Source: JBEISR01 sp044337705
GTDB lineage: Bacteria; Planctomycetota; Planctomycetia; Pirellulales; Pirellulaceae
Reading direction: 5' to 3'
NCBI GenBank assembly: GCA_044337705.1
Contig: JBIINB010000044.1
Location: 1 to 32,001 of the forward strand
DNA: 32,001 nucleotides
The translations under genes were made by a program, and so were the position numbers. The first letter of the stretch is position 1, and each line of letters starts with the position of its first letter. The notes beneath the pieces were generated by a model. It was given only the letters and a program-made list of their open reading frames with translations, made no database searches and was not told the DNA's origin. Of this stretch, positions 17,110 through 25,666 are shown one piece after another.

Positions 17110-18447
17110 TCACTTACTATCCCGCCTCGCCCCACGGAAGAGATTGCGAAGCGATTCCAATCGAGCCTGCCAGGTCCCTTCCAATCCGCGATCGGTGGGT
17201 TGGTAGAATTCGCGATCGGCACCCAGATAATCCTGCGGCGCGATCCCATCGGGAAAGTCGTGCGCATACTGATAGCCAGTTCCATGTCCCAATTTTTCGG
17301 CGCCCGCGTAATGGGCGTCGCGAAGACTTTTGGGGACCGGAAGCGTCGGCTCTTCCCGAACCGCTCGCCGCGCCTGGGCGATGGCGGTGGTGGCCGAGTT
17401 GCTTTTGGGGGCCAGAGCCAGATAGATGACGGTCTGTGAAAGGGTCAGCTGGCACTCTGGCAATCCGATCCACTCGCAGGTGGTCGCCGCACTGGTGGCC
17501 AAAATCAACGCCTGAGGATCCGCATTGCCGATATCTTCACTAGCGAGAATCAGCAGCCTTCGACAGAGAAACCGGATCTCTTCGCCACTTTCGAGGAAAC
17601 GAGCCAGCCAGTAGAGCGATGCATCGACATCGCTGCCACGTATGCTCTTGATCAGCGCACTGGCCAAATCGTAGTGTTCATCGCCGGTCGCATCAAACGC
17701 CAGCACCTTCCGGTGCAGCGCCTCCCGGACTGCTTCGATCGTGATGGGAACTGGGCGCGTGGGGCTGGAACGGACCAGAAGGTCGAGTGTCATCAGGGCC
17801 CGACGAGCATCTCCTTCGACGGCACTTGCCAGATGGTCCAGGGCTTTCGGTTGTGCATCGACCGGGATCTCCCCCAGCCCTCGCTGTCGGTCGCTCAAAG
17901 CGCGATCGATCACCTGTCGGATGGCCTCGGGCACAAGCGGTTCCAGTTGCAGCACTTGACTGCGGCTGAGCAGTGCGGCGTTGACGGAGAAGAAGGGATT
18001 GCTGGTGGTTGCGCCGATCAAGGAAACGATCCCTTCTTCGACATCCGGCAGAAGAGCGTCCTGCTGCGATCGATTGAAGCGATGAATCTCGTCGACGAAG
18101 ACCAGGGGAGGCGGAGCGCCGGCGAGCACTTCGTCACGAGCTTTCTGCAAGACCTCTCGCAGTTCTTTGACACCGCTGGTGACCGCGTTCAGTGGAAAAA
18201 GAGTCGCTTTGAGCTCGGCGGCCAGCACCCGCGCCAAAGTCGTTTTGCCAGTACCGGGTGGTCCATGAAAGAGGATCGAGCCAAGCCTGCCGGTGGCGAC
18301 TAGGCGCCGGAGCAGCGATCCGGGACGCAGTAAGGCATCCTGGCCCACGATCTCATCCAGCGACTTCGGTCGCATCCTGGCGGCTAGCGGCTTAGCCTGC
18401 TCCAGCGCTTCCGCTTCCTGCCTGGCAAATAGCCCCATCGATTCCAT
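17110..18447 (-). CDS. rarA: Replication-associated recombination protein RarA (MgsA)
   Basis: RarA is an AAA+ ATPase related to clamp loaders; it acts at stalled replication forks. The 445 residues show the opening LAARMRPKSLDEIVGQDALL, Walker A GPPGTGKT at 62-69, NAVTSGVKELREVL, Walker B LVFVDEIHRFNRSQQDALLP near 115-134, sensor LIGATTSNPFFSVNAALLSR, and the C-terminal MgsA tetramerisation region with DEHYDLASALIKSIRGSDVDASLYWLARFLESGE and LASEDIGNADPQAL. The ending YQYAHDFPDGIAPQDYLG is also typical. AGGAGG nine bases before ATG 18447 supports the start. Its neighbours do not suggest a specialised operon. Confidence 0.96.
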   Translation of the reverse strand: MESMGLFARQEAEALEQAKPLAARMRPKSLDEIVGQDALLRPGSLLRRLVATGRLGSILFHGPPGTGKTTLARVLAAELKATLFPLNAVTSGVKELREVLQKARDEVLAGAPPPLVFVDEIHRFNRSQQDALLPDVEEGIVSLIGATTSNPFFSVNAALLSRSQVLQLEPLVPEAIRQVIDRALSDRQRGLGEIPVDAQPKALDHLASAVEGDARRALMTLDLLVRSSPTRPVPITIEAVREALHRKVLAFDATGDEHYDLASALIKSIRGSDVDASLYWLARFLESGEEIRFLCRRLLILASEDIGNADPQALILATSAATTCEWIGLPECQLTLSQTVIYLALAPKSNSATTAIAQARRAVREEPTLPVPKSLRDAHYAGAEKLGHGTGYQYAHDFPDGIAPQDYLGADREFYQPTDRGLEGTWQARLESLRNLFRGARRDSK

Positions 18448-18550
18448 CAGACCCTACCTCCTGACTGCCGCACTTCCCTGAGCTTCTTCGTTGGACACTC
18501 GGTCCTCACCAAGCGTAGCAGCGACGCGTGGATGGTGGCCGCGATGCTCC

Positions 18551-19399
18551 TCACTCGAAGCTCTCGGGAGCCCCGGGGAAAGTCCCGGCGATGACGTCGT
18601 CGCGATAGCGTCGGACTGCGTCATCGATGACGGAACGAAGATTGGCGTACTGGCGGACGAACTTGGGAACGCGGCCTTCCCCTAGTCCCAGCATGTCGTG
18701 CAGCACCAGCACCTGCCCATCGCACCCCACCCCGGCCCCGATGCCAATTGTAGGTACTGGCACCATGCCGGTGACGTCACGAGCTAATGTCTCGGGAACG
18801 CACTCCAACAGGATGGCAAAAGCACCTGCCCGGACGGCCGCCTCTGCGTCCTGCATCAGTCGATCTCGATCGCGCTGGACTCGGTAACCACCCAGCGCAT
18901 GAACACTTTGGGGCCGAAGTCCTATGTGCGCGATCGTGGCGATTCCGGCATCGACCATAGCAGCGATGGTATCGGCCTGCGCGGCCCCCCCCTCCAGCTT
19001 GACCGCCTGACAGCCTGTCTGCTTGACGACTCGAGCCGCTTTTCGGAGCGTGTCTCGGATTCCGAGTTGGCCGACTGGAAAGGGGAGATCGACCACCACC
19101 ATGGCGTGCTGCGCTGCCCGGGCCACCATCCGGCCGTGATAGATCATTTCGGAAAGCGTCACTGGCACGGTTGTGGTATGCCCCTGGACCACCATCCCCA
19201 ACGAATCTCCTACCAGTAGCATGTCGATTCCGGCCTGATCGAGAAGGCGAGCGGTAGGGTAATCGTAGACGGTCAGCATCGTCACGCGACGCCCCGCCTC
19301 TTTGGCCTGCTTCAGCGACCGGACGGTAACCGGACTAGGCGAGCCGACTGTAGCAGCGGATCGCGTCCCAGAAGTGGGAGTCGAAGAAGTTTTGCCCAT
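18551..19399 (-). CDS. panB: 3-methyl-2-oxobutanoate hydroxymethyltransferase PanB
   Basis: PanB transfers a hydroxymethyl group from methylenetetrahydrofolate to ketoisovalerate, giving ketopantoate, the first step toward pantothenate and coenzyme A. The 282-aa protein keeps the metal and catalytic residues of the family: Asp65 in VGDSLGMVVQGH, Asp104 in VVVDLPF, Glu136 in KLEGG and Glu199 in LLECVPE, followed by PTIGIGAGVGCDGQVLVLHDMLG. A Ser/Thr-rich N-terminal extension of about 20 residues precedes the conserved TVRSLKQAKEAG. It begins at ATG 19399 with AGGCG as a weak ribosome site. rarA follows downstream in the same direction after about 100 bp. Confidence 0.96.
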   Translation of the reverse strand: MGKTSSTPTSGTRSAATVGSPSPVTVRSLKQAKEAGRRVTMLTVYDYPTARLLDQAGIDMLLVGDSLGMVVQGHTTTVPVTLSEMIYHGRMVARAAQHAMVVVDLPFPVGQLGIRDTLRKAARVVKQTGCQAVKLEGGAAQADTIAAMVDAGIATIAHIGLRPQSVHALGGYRVQRDRDRLMQDAEAAVRAGAFAILLECVPETLARDVTGMVPVPTIGIGAGVGCDGQVLVLHDMLGLGEGRVPKFVRQYANLRSVIDDAVRRYRDDVIAGTFPGAPESFE

Positions 19400-19686
19400 C
19401 GCCTGTAGCCCCCTCTGCCCATCCTATATCTGCGATCGCCACATCCAGCACGACGACCTCCGGAAAGCAGGAAAATCGCTGAAAGTTCCGTCCTGAGAAA
19501 ACTCCATGACGAATCTCGTGCGGATGATTCCAGCGTCGTAGTATACTCCAGCCATCGGGGCAATTCGTGAAGCCCCCCTTCCAGGCCTGGATGCGGTGAT
19601 TGTCCGAAAGGAGTAGCACCATGGTGCCGATTTGCTTGGCTCAGTGTGGCGATCGAGCCTCTTTCTTCAGCGTCGGAGATAGCCGC

Positions 19687-20550
19687 ATGCGATCGCTGCT
19701 TCTTGCCCCCATCCTGGCGTGCCTGGCGATTGCTGTTGCGAGAGGTCAGGGCGCAGCCAACGACGCTCAAGTGGTCTCCCTGAAGGGGAAAATCGAAGGA
19801 GGGCAGGGACTGGTGCTTCAGGTGACGGACGACTCGAATGCCAAGAAGTTGGTGAAGCTCCCGGAGATGCCCGAGCGGATCCTATACCGAGCCGAGGCAT
19901 TGCTGCCTTGGCTGCAGCCTGGTCTTTGGGTCCGGTTTGCCACGGAAGTCAATGCCATGGGGCAACCCACAGCGCCGCTGACGCAGATGGAAGTGTTCAC
20001 TCCCATTCCGATTCGGGGGGAGATTCCTCCCGACCAGATGGCCAGAAGGGTTCCCGGCATCTACCCGGTTGCGGCTCTTGGCAACAATGGTGCACAGCCT
20101 TTCCAGGACGGCAAGGCGAACAACCAGCCGATCAAGGTCCTCGTCGTCGGTCGGATTGCTGGAGGACAGAAGGATCGCATCGCCCTTCAGTGCGGTGGCA
20201 TCCCCATGCAGATTCGCGTCGATGATAAGACTCAGATCACTGTCACGCTCCACGCCATCGATTTCGTTCAACCTGGAGACACCATCGTTGTCCAGGGACT
20301 GGCCAGCGCCCAATCTCCTGATGAAATCTATGCCCAAACTGCGACCATCACAGCGTTGAAGAAACTGGGTGAAACCCCTGAAGCAGACGATTTGGAGGAA
20401 GAAGGCAACGGAGGGAAAGGAAAGAACAAATCGAGTCGCGGGCGTACGAAGAAAGAAAAGGAACCGCAGGAGCCGAAAGGTAATGTCGATCGAAAGAAAA
20501 ACGACAAGGACGATCAAAACGACAAGCCACCCCCCGCGGATTTACCCTAA
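19687..20550 (+). CDS. Secreted hypothetical protein with highly charged C-terminal tail
   Basis: From ATG 19687 this 287-aa protein has a good signal peptide (MRSLLLAPILACLAIAVARG). The mature part has beta-rich segments (VVSLKGKIEGGQGLVLQVTD, IKVLVVGRIAGGQKDRIALQ, ITVTLHAIDFVQPGDTIVVQ) suggesting one or two OB-like or similar small beta domains. After about residue 235 it turns into a Lys/Glu/Asp/Gly-rich disordered tail. I do not recognise the family. Two starts are possible: ATG 19621 follows AAGGAG by seven bases but puts 22 extra residues before the leader; ATG 19687 follows GGAG and gives the leader directly, so I prefer it. A TATACT box at 19542-19547 could be a -10 element. Confidence 0.78.
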   Translation: MRSLLLAPILACLAIAVARGQGAANDAQVVSLKGKIEGGQGLVLQVTDDSNAKKLVKLPEMPERILYRAEALLPWLQPGLWVRFATEVNAMGQPTAPLTQMEVFTPIPIRGEIPPDQMARRVPGIYPVAALGNNGAQPFQDGKANNQPIKVLVVGRIAGGQKDRIALQCGGIPMQIRVDDKTQITVTLHAIDFVQPGDTIVVQGLASAQSPDEIYAQTATITALKKLGETPEADDLEEEGNGGKGKNKSSRGRTKKEKEPQEPKGNVDRKKNDKDDQNDKPPPADLP

Positions 20551-20633
20551 GCTGCATCGATTCGCTCGCTTTCAATATCGAGCACAAACCAGATCCGATA
20601 GACCTCTCGATCTCTTGCGAGAAGTGCGACTTC

Positions 20634-22727
20634 ATGCCAAACCGACTTGCCGGCTCAACCAGTCCCTATCTGCTTCAGCATCAGCACAATCCAGTCGCCT
20701 GGTATCCCTGGGGTGAGGAAGCACTTGAGAAAGCAAGGCAAGAAGACAAGCCGATTTTTCTTTCCATCGGCTATTCGGCTTGCCACTGGTGCCATGTGAT
20801 GGAGAGAGAGAGCTTCGAGAATCCGTCGATTGCCGAGATCCTCAACGAGTTCTTTGTCGCCATCAAAGTGGACCGCGAGCAGCGGCCGGACCTCGATCAT
20901 ATCTACATGCAGGCGGTACAGATTTTGACCGGTTCGGGTGGATGGCCGATGAGTGTCTTTCTGACGCCGGACCAGAAACCCTTTTACGGTGGTACGTACT
21001 GGCCACCGGTACAGAAGTGGGGCCGGCCTGGATTCGACCAGGTGCTGCGCGCGGTGGCGGATGCATGGAGCAAACGGCGTGGAGATCTGCTGGAGCATGC
21101 GCAGCAGTTGACGGGGTACCTCCAGGAGGAATCTGGTCCGGGCGATGAATCCAGCGCCGATACGCTCGACGGAGCGCTGCTGGACGAAGCCAATCAGCAA
21201 CTTGCCCGACAGTTCGACTCCACGTGGGGCGGTTTTGGGGGAGCTCCGAAGTTCCCTCATGCCACGGATCTTCAACTACTGATGCGACTGGAGCGGCGGC
21301 GGTCCGATCCATCGCGACAGCATCGGATCACGCACACGCTGCAGTGCATGCATCTGGGTGGTATTTACGACCACCTGGGAGGTGGTTTTTCCCGATACAG
21401 CGTCGATGAACGATGGCTGGTTCCGCACTTCGAAAAAATGCTCTACGACAACAGCTTGCTGGCCAGTTGCTATCTGCATGCGTTCCGACAGACGCATCGA
21501 TTGCCGTACCAACAGGCTGCCAGGGAAACTTTGGATTACCTGCTGCGCGACATGCAGCTGGATGAAGGTGGCCTGGCCAGTGCGGAAGACGCCGACAGCG
21601 AAGGGGAGGAAGGGAAGTTCTACGTCTGGACCGATTCGGAGATCCTCGATTTGCTTGGCAGGAATCGTGGAGACCGCTTCTGCCAGATTTATGGGGTACG
21701 TTCCGGCGGTAATTTCGAGGGGAAGTCGATCCTCAACCTGCTACACCACGGCGCCCCTGGCAGCTACCCCAACTGGGACCAGATCGCCTCAAGCCTAGGG
21801 ATGGAAGTACGACAGCTTCATGCGGAATTGTCGGAAGATCGATGTCGGCTGATGGAAGCGCGCAGTCGCCGTGTTCGTCCAGGGCGGGACGACAAGGTGC
21901 TTTTGTCCTGGAATGCGCTGGCTATCATCAGCATGGCCGAGTCGGTTGGAGTTCTCGGGGAACCAAGGTACCTGCTGGCGGCGCAGCGCTGCGCCCACTT
22001 TCTGATCGCGTCGATGAAGACAACGCCCACCGACGGCTTGTGGCGTCACGTTTGGCGAGGTGGCCAAGCGGAAGTGATTGCCTATCTGGATGATCTGGCC
22101 TATTGGGTCCTGGCGATGATCGCGTTGCACCAGGCCGATGGATCTCAGGAGTGGATCGACGAGGCGGTGGAGGCGGCCGAGCTGGTGCTGGCTGACTTTG
22201 CTGATCCGGCTGGCGGCTTTTTCTTTACATCCAAAAGAGCCGAATCACTGATTGCTCGCCCAAAGGATCGACTGGATCACAGTATTCCCAGCGGTAGCGG
22301 AGCCATCGCAGAGGCATTGCTATTGCTGGGCACCATCACCGGGCGTACCGATTTCTGGGATGCAGGGGAGGGGACTCTGCAGGAGGGACTTCCAACGATG
22401 CGACGTGCTCTAGCAGCCAGCGGGCAGATGTTACTGGCTTTGGAACGTTGGACTGATGCCGGGGAGCTTTGGGTAGTTGTTCAACCAGAAGGCAATCCCT
22501 TCCCGCAGTCGCTTCGCGACCGGTTGCTGCAGGCCTCAGCACCTCATCGTGTGATCCGTTGGGTGGAAGACCAGCAGGTGCAGAAATTGGGAGAAAACCA
22601 TCCGGCGGTCCGCTATCGACGCGCAGTGGATGGTCAGTTGACCCTCTATCGGTGCATCGGCACCCAGTGCGATCTACCCATTGTGGGACTGGCCGCTATC
22701 GAAGCGATTCTGGAACCGATCGATTGA
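20634..22727 (+). CDS. DUF255 thioredoxin-like / YyaL family protein
   Basis: This 697-aa protein belongs to the YyaL/SPATA20 family. The N-terminal thioredoxin-like domain (DUF255) has NRLAGSTSPYLLQHQHNPVAW, then IGYSACHWCHVMERESF with Cys50 and Cys53 as the CxxC pair, VDREQRPDLDHIYM and GGWPMSVFLTPDQKPFYGGTYWP. The remainder is an alpha/alpha-toroid like that of N-acylglucosamine 2-epimerases and glycosidases, with GGFGGAPKFPHATDLQLLMRL, GGIYDHLGGGFSRYSVDERWLVPHFEKMLYDN, SAEDADSEGEEGKFYVW and DDKVLLSWNALAI. The reaction is not known. Length is normal and the gene intact. It follows the secreted protein gene by 83 bp in the same direction. Confidence 0.93.
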   Translation: MPNRLAGSTSPYLLQHQHNPVAWYPWGEEALEKARQEDKPIFLSIGYSACHWCHVMERESFENPSIAEILNEFFVAIKVDREQRPDLDHIYMQAVQILTGSGGWPMSVFLTPDQKPFYGGTYWPPVQKWGRPGFDQVLRAVADAWSKRRGDLLEHAQQLTGYLQEESGPGDESSADTLDGALLDEANQQLARQFDSTWGGFGGAPKFPHATDLQLLMRLERRRSDPSRQHRITHTLQCMHLGGIYDHLGGGFSRYSVDERWLVPHFEKMLYDNSLLASCYLHAFRQTHRLPYQQAARETLDYLLRDMQLDEGGLASAEDADSEGEEGKFYVWTDSEILDLLGRNRGDRFCQIYGVRSGGNFEGKSILNLLHHGAPGSYPNWDQIASSLGMEVRQLHAELSEDRCRLMEARSRRVRPGRDDKVLLSWNALAIISMAESVGVLGEPRYLLAAQRCAHFLIASMKTTPTDGLWRHVWRGGQAEVIAYLDDLAYWVLAMIALHQADGSQEWIDEAVEAAELVLADFADPAGGFFFTSKRAESLIARPKDRLDHSIPSGSGAIAEALLLLGTITGRTDFWDAGEGTLQEGLPTMRRALAASGQMLLALERWTDAGELWVVVQPEGNPFPQSLRDRLLQASAPHRVIRWVEDQQVQKLGENHPAVRYRRAVDGQLTLYRCIGTQCDLPIVGLAAIEAILEPID

Positions 22728-22962
22728 TCAACCGACCTCGGCCCATGCTGTGTACGGCTTGGCCCTCTGGGATGATCTTCTTGAACGACATGCAATCGAT
22801 GGCGCAAGGTTGATCAGGCAAGGGGCAGCAAAACAACCCCTTGGAGGGGCGTGTCGACTCACTGACCTTTTCAGCCGAATTCCATCGGAGATTGGAAGAA
22901 TGACGGCCCTCTTTCGCCGGAAGCTCGATCGCTGATGATGCCTGGCGATTCCTTTTTTCGCC

Positions 22963-23010
22963 AACCGTCCAATCGGTGCCACCCACAACCGTCCAATCGG
23001 TGCCACCCAC
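22963..23010. repeat. REP-like tandem pair (2 x 24 bp) at the left IS junction
   Basis: Two perfect 24-bp units (22963-22986 and 22987-23010) each read AACCGTCCAATCGG followed by TGCCACCCAC. On the minus strand the core is GTGGGTGGCACCGATTGG, the same family as the array at 853-1192. The last 11 bp of unit two are the direct repeat flanking the insertion sequence. Confidence 0.92.
23000..23010. repeat. Target-site duplication of IS copy 1, left
   Basis: GTGCCACCCAC directly precedes the left inverted repeat and is repeated exactly after the right one (24644-24654). Eleven bases is within the usual range for IS4-family elements. The word is also the REP-like core of the host array. An alternative reading (16-bp terminal repeats, 5-bp duplication CCACC) is possible because the flank and end can be partitioned differently. 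Confidence 0.8.
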
Positions 23011-23061
23011 GAATGGCACTGTACGAGCTGTTTTATTGCGCAACTTCTCTAGCGGCTGAAA

Positions 23062-23082
23062 GGGAAATTTTTTAAATTTCCC
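23062..23082. promoter_or_regulatory. Perfect A/T-rich hairpin inside the IS left end
   Basis: Arms GGGAAATTT (23062-23070) and AAATTTCCC (23074-23082) are perfectly complementary around a TTT loop. It lies between the left terminal repeat and the transposase ribosome site, about 100 bases upstream of the ATG. In other IS4-family elements such structures limit expression from transcripts that enter from outside, or bind host factors; either role here is inference. The same hairpin is present at 31978-31998 in copy 2. Confidence 0.7.
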
Positions 23083-23184
23083 CCATCCTTGGCACTGGAT
23101 CTAGATTCTTTTGCCTTGCCTTGGTTATTTTCGACGAGCCTTCCTTGGGGTGATCCAGCAGTGAAAACCAAGGAAGGCTTTTCT

Positions 23185-24612
23185 ATGCGCGGAATACAAA
23201 ATTCCCCGAACCGAAGCACGATGTCTTTTCGAAAAGCTTTCGAAAGCTTCCTGCTCGATCAGAGTCTCGGCTTTGCGTCCCTCCTGGATGAAGAATCGAT
23301 CCGATGTGTCTTCACCAGGCATCGTGCCTTGTTCGGTGGCGTCTTTCATACCGCCATCGTCCTTTGGGCTTTTCTCAGTCAGACCTTACGCGATGGCAAG
23401 GAAGCCTCCTGCCAATCGGCAGTCGCTCGCATTTCCGCCTTCCTGGCGCAAGCCGGTCGCCCTATCCCTTCACCCAATACAGGGGATTACTGCAAGGCCA
23501 GAGCCAAACTCAACGCAACTGCCATTCAAACCCTTTCCCAGGAATTGGCGGTACGCATGGAAGAGCAAGCCGACCCCCAATGGAAGTGGCGTGGACGACG
23601 TGTTTTTCTTGTCGATGGGCTCACCTTCCGAATGACCGATACGCCCAGCAATCAGCAGGCCTTCCCTCAGCACACCACTCAAAAAGCAGGGATCGGCGAT
23701 CCGATCGCTCGAGTCGTAGCGCTGATCTGTCTGGCCACCGGCGCTGTTTTGGACGCCGTAATCGGCCCTCACCAAGGAAAGCAGACGGGGGAGTTGGCGC
23801 TCTTTCGGCAACTGATCAACCAACTCCAGGAAGGGGATGTTGTCGTTGCCGATCGGCACTACTGCAGTTATTGGATGATCTGGCTGATGATGAAAAAAGG
23901 AGTCGATATCTGCTTTCGAAAACATCAGGCTCGCAAGACAGATTTCTCCAAAGGAGAACGCCTTGGAGACCAAGATCAGATCGTGACCTGGTCACGCCCC
24001 GCCAGGCCGCAGTGGATGAGCCAGCAGGAGTACGATCAACTTCCCAAGCAATTGAGGCTCCGGGAGATTGGCTATGTGCTGACTAGGCCAGGGAGAAAGC
24101 AGAAACCCTTCGTCCTTGTGACCACTATGATTGGGGAGGAGAAATCGGGGCGAGTTCCCAAGGAAGAGATCGCCAGTCTCTATGGATATCGCTGGAATGT
24201 GGAGCTGGATATCCGCAACATCAAGTCGACGCTGAATCTAGGGGTTCTACGTTGCAAGACACCGAAGATGGTCAGGCGAGAATTCTGGGTGACGATGCTG
24301 GCCTACAACCTGATCCGATCAACGATTGCACTGGCGGCCATTTCCCATGATTGTCATCCGCGGCAGGTGAGCTTTACGGCCGCTTGCCAGTACGTACTGA
24401 CAGCCTGGAGTCAGTGCAATGTGGTCCGGGAAGAGAGGCTGGTCTACTGCGAGCGGTTGCTTCGAGCGATTGCTGGGTGCCTAGTCGGCGACCGCCCCGG
24501 GAGGTATGAGCCGCGAGTGGTCAAGCGGCGGCGGGATCGCTACCCACTGATGACCGAACCTAGGCAAATCCTCCGAATGAGGCTAGCAAACAACGATAAC
24601 TCATTCGAATAA
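23185..24612 (+). CDS. IS4-family DDE transposase
   Basis: This 475-aa transposase carries the DDE catalytic triad: Asp144 in FLVDGLTFRMTD, Asp223 in VVVADRHYCSYW and Glu340 in YGYRWNVELDIRNIK. That last segment is an exact Y-x2-R-x3-E-x6-K signature (Tyr333, Arg336, Glu340, Lys347), diagnostic of the IS4 group. The N-terminal 100 residues (FRKAFESFLLDQSL, DGKEASCQSAVARISAFLAQAGRPIPSPNTGDYCKAR) form the DNA-binding part usual for the group. ATG 23185 is preferred: AAGGAAGG lies seven bases upstream. A longer in-frame reading from TTG 23089 lacks a ribosome site. No frameshift or stop is seen, so the enzyme should be functional. Confidence 0.95.
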   Translation: MRGIQNSPNRSTMSFRKAFESFLLDQSLGFASLLDEESIRCVFTRHRALFGGVFHTAIVLWAFLSQTLRDGKEASCQSAVARISAFLAQAGRPIPSPNTGDYCKARAKLNATAIQTLSQELAVRMEEQADPQWKWRGRRVFLVDGLTFRMTDTPSNQQAFPQHTTQKAGIGDPIARVVALICLATGAVLDAVIGPHQGKQTGELALFRQLINQLQEGDVVVADRHYCSYWMIWLMMKKGVDICFRKHQARKTDFSKGERLGDQDQIVTWSRPARPQWMSQQEYDQLPKQLRLREIGYVLTRPGRKQKPFVLVTTMIGEEKSGRVPKEEIASLYGYRWNVELDIRNIKSTLNLGVLRCKTPKMVRREFWVTMLAYNLIRSTIALAAISHDCHPRQVSFTAACQYVLTAWSQCNVVREERLVYCERLLRAIAGCLVGDRPGRYEPRVVKRRRDRYPLMTEPRQILRMRLANNDNSFE

Positions 24613-24643
24613 AACGACTTAGATCAACTCTACAGTGCCATTC

Positions 24644-24654
24644 GTGCCACCCAC
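24644..24654. repeat. Target-site duplication of IS copy 1, right
   Basis: GTGCCACCCAC follows the right inverted repeat directly and continues as CGATTT. Joining it to the left flank restores a single REP-like unit reading ...AATCGGTGCCACCCACCGATTT, which is what the site should have looked like before insertion. Confidence 0.8.
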
Positions 24655-24995
24655 CGATTTCTCTACGCGCAGGACAGAAATCTCTGCATTGAAACGGTTT
24701 ACGGCAACCTAACTCCCTCCACCACGGTTGCCTTGGCGATAAATCGGCATGCCAGCGAAAGTGCACGAATCTCTCCATGAATTGGCAGCTAGGCCCCTTG
24801 AGCTTGCTTTGCAGCCAACGGACCACCCCAATCACTCAATCAACCCAAATAGCACATACCCCCAAGTCGCCGAGAATTCTTGGTTTGGTAAGGGATGCGG
24901 CGCCGAACATTAGCGTCGGATGGGTCGCTAAGAGACGAATCGACCTAGGCGATGGGGTGGGCCGGTTTTGCTGGCTCTCTTGCCACAAAACGACA
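24655..24995. other. Intergenic stretch after the insertion sequence
   Basis: These 341 bases hold no recognisable gene, RNA or repeat. Frames open here on either strand are continuations of antisense frames over the transposase or the lipoprotein gene. The composition does not stand out. Confidence 0.55.
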
Positions 24996-25475
24996 TTACA
25001 GGTTCGATCCGGACGTCGAATCCGGTTCGACCCACAACTCACCGAGATCCGGCCGATAGCGGTAGGCTTGGCCGGCGGGGAGTTTCGGGAGATTGATGCG
25101 ATTGGCATCGATGATTTTTTCAAAATACTCTTCATGCGAATTGGGCAACCGCCCCTCGGAGGCCTGAAAGAGAGCGACTGCCTGGGGAAGTTGAATTTCG
25201 AAGACAACTTTTTCCCGAACTTTGAAGAGCGTAGCGGCTGGTTGGGCGATCACCTTCCCGATCCCTTGCTCTTGCTGAAGGCTACGGCCCGCAATGCCGA
25301 CACCGGTCTCCGCTTTCCGTGCAGGCTCGCTGTTGGATGCCTGTGCCGAAACCGGGTTCTCCGAGGAGGTACTAGCCTGGGAGGAGTCTTGTATTTCTTT
25401 GGTAGGTCCGCAACCGCAGAGCAGGAAGAGGGTCAAGGGAAGAAGTATCAAATGCACGATATGATTTGGGGACAT
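24996..25475 (-). CDS. Hypothetical lipoprotein
   Basis: The 159-aa product starts with a lipoprotein signal: a hydrophobic run LILLPLTLFL and the lipobox LCGC, with Cys20 as the likely lipidated residue. A Ser/Gln/Glu-rich spacer follows (about 25-60). The C-terminal 80 residues (VFEIQLPQAVALFQASEGRLPNSHEEYFEKII and LPAGQAYRYRPDLGELWVEP) resemble the small soluble domain found in many planctomycete lipoproteins with a pseudopilin-like character, but I cannot name a family. ATG 25475 is chosen over ATG 25493 because GAGG lies at suitable distance only before the former. It is divergent from the SRAP gene. Confidence 0.78.
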   Translation of the reverse strand: MSPNHIVHLILLPLTLFLLCGCGPTKEIQDSSQASTSSENPVSAQASNSEPARKAETGVGIAGRSLQQEQGIGKVIAQPAATLFKVREKVVFEIQLPQAVALFQASEGRLPNSHEEYFEKIIDANRINLPKLPAGQAYRYRPDLGELWVEPDSTSGSNL

Positions 25476-25666
25476 GGATACCTCATCGGACATGGAGTTG
25501 CTAGGAGCTATCGTCGAATCCCACCTAAGATGGCAAGGCTATCTTGGTACCATTCAGGGCAGGGTGCAAGTCCCATGTCTCAGATCATGGAATCGCGAAA
25601 AGTGCAAAGAGACCATGACAACAGGGAATCGAGCCGTTCACCCGGTGAGTAGTGGGAGTGGATTTC

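Larger units (their letters stand above)
22728..23010. other. Intergenic stretch between the DUF255 gene and the insertion sequence
   Basis: No gene is recognised in these 283 bases. The right end carries the tandem REP-like pair into which the insertion sequence has landed; the left 230 bases hold nothing I can name. With the IS removed, this space would join 24655-24995 as one gap of about 625 bp. Confidence 0.6.
23011..24643 (+). mobile_element. Complete IS4-family insertion sequence, copy 1
   Basis: This 1633-bp element has 13-bp perfect terminal inverted repeats: GAATGGCACTGTA at 23011-23023 and TACAGTGCCATTC at 24631-24643. It contains one transposase gene filling most of the length and is bracketed by the 11-bp duplication GTGCCACCCAC. 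The first 75 bp are identical to the last 75 bp of the window, so a second copy exists nearby. Intact ends, intact duplication, intact reading frame and identity between copies indicate recent, probably current, activity. Assignment to IS4 rests on the transposase YREK signature; naming the exact element would need a database. Confidence 0.92.

Noticed and set aside
25555..25600. A short string GGGTGCAAGTCCC resembling part of a group II intron or a cobalamin riboswitch
   Set aside because: No catalytic domain V, no reverse transcriptase and no further riboswitch boxes lie around it; about a dozen bases are not enough.
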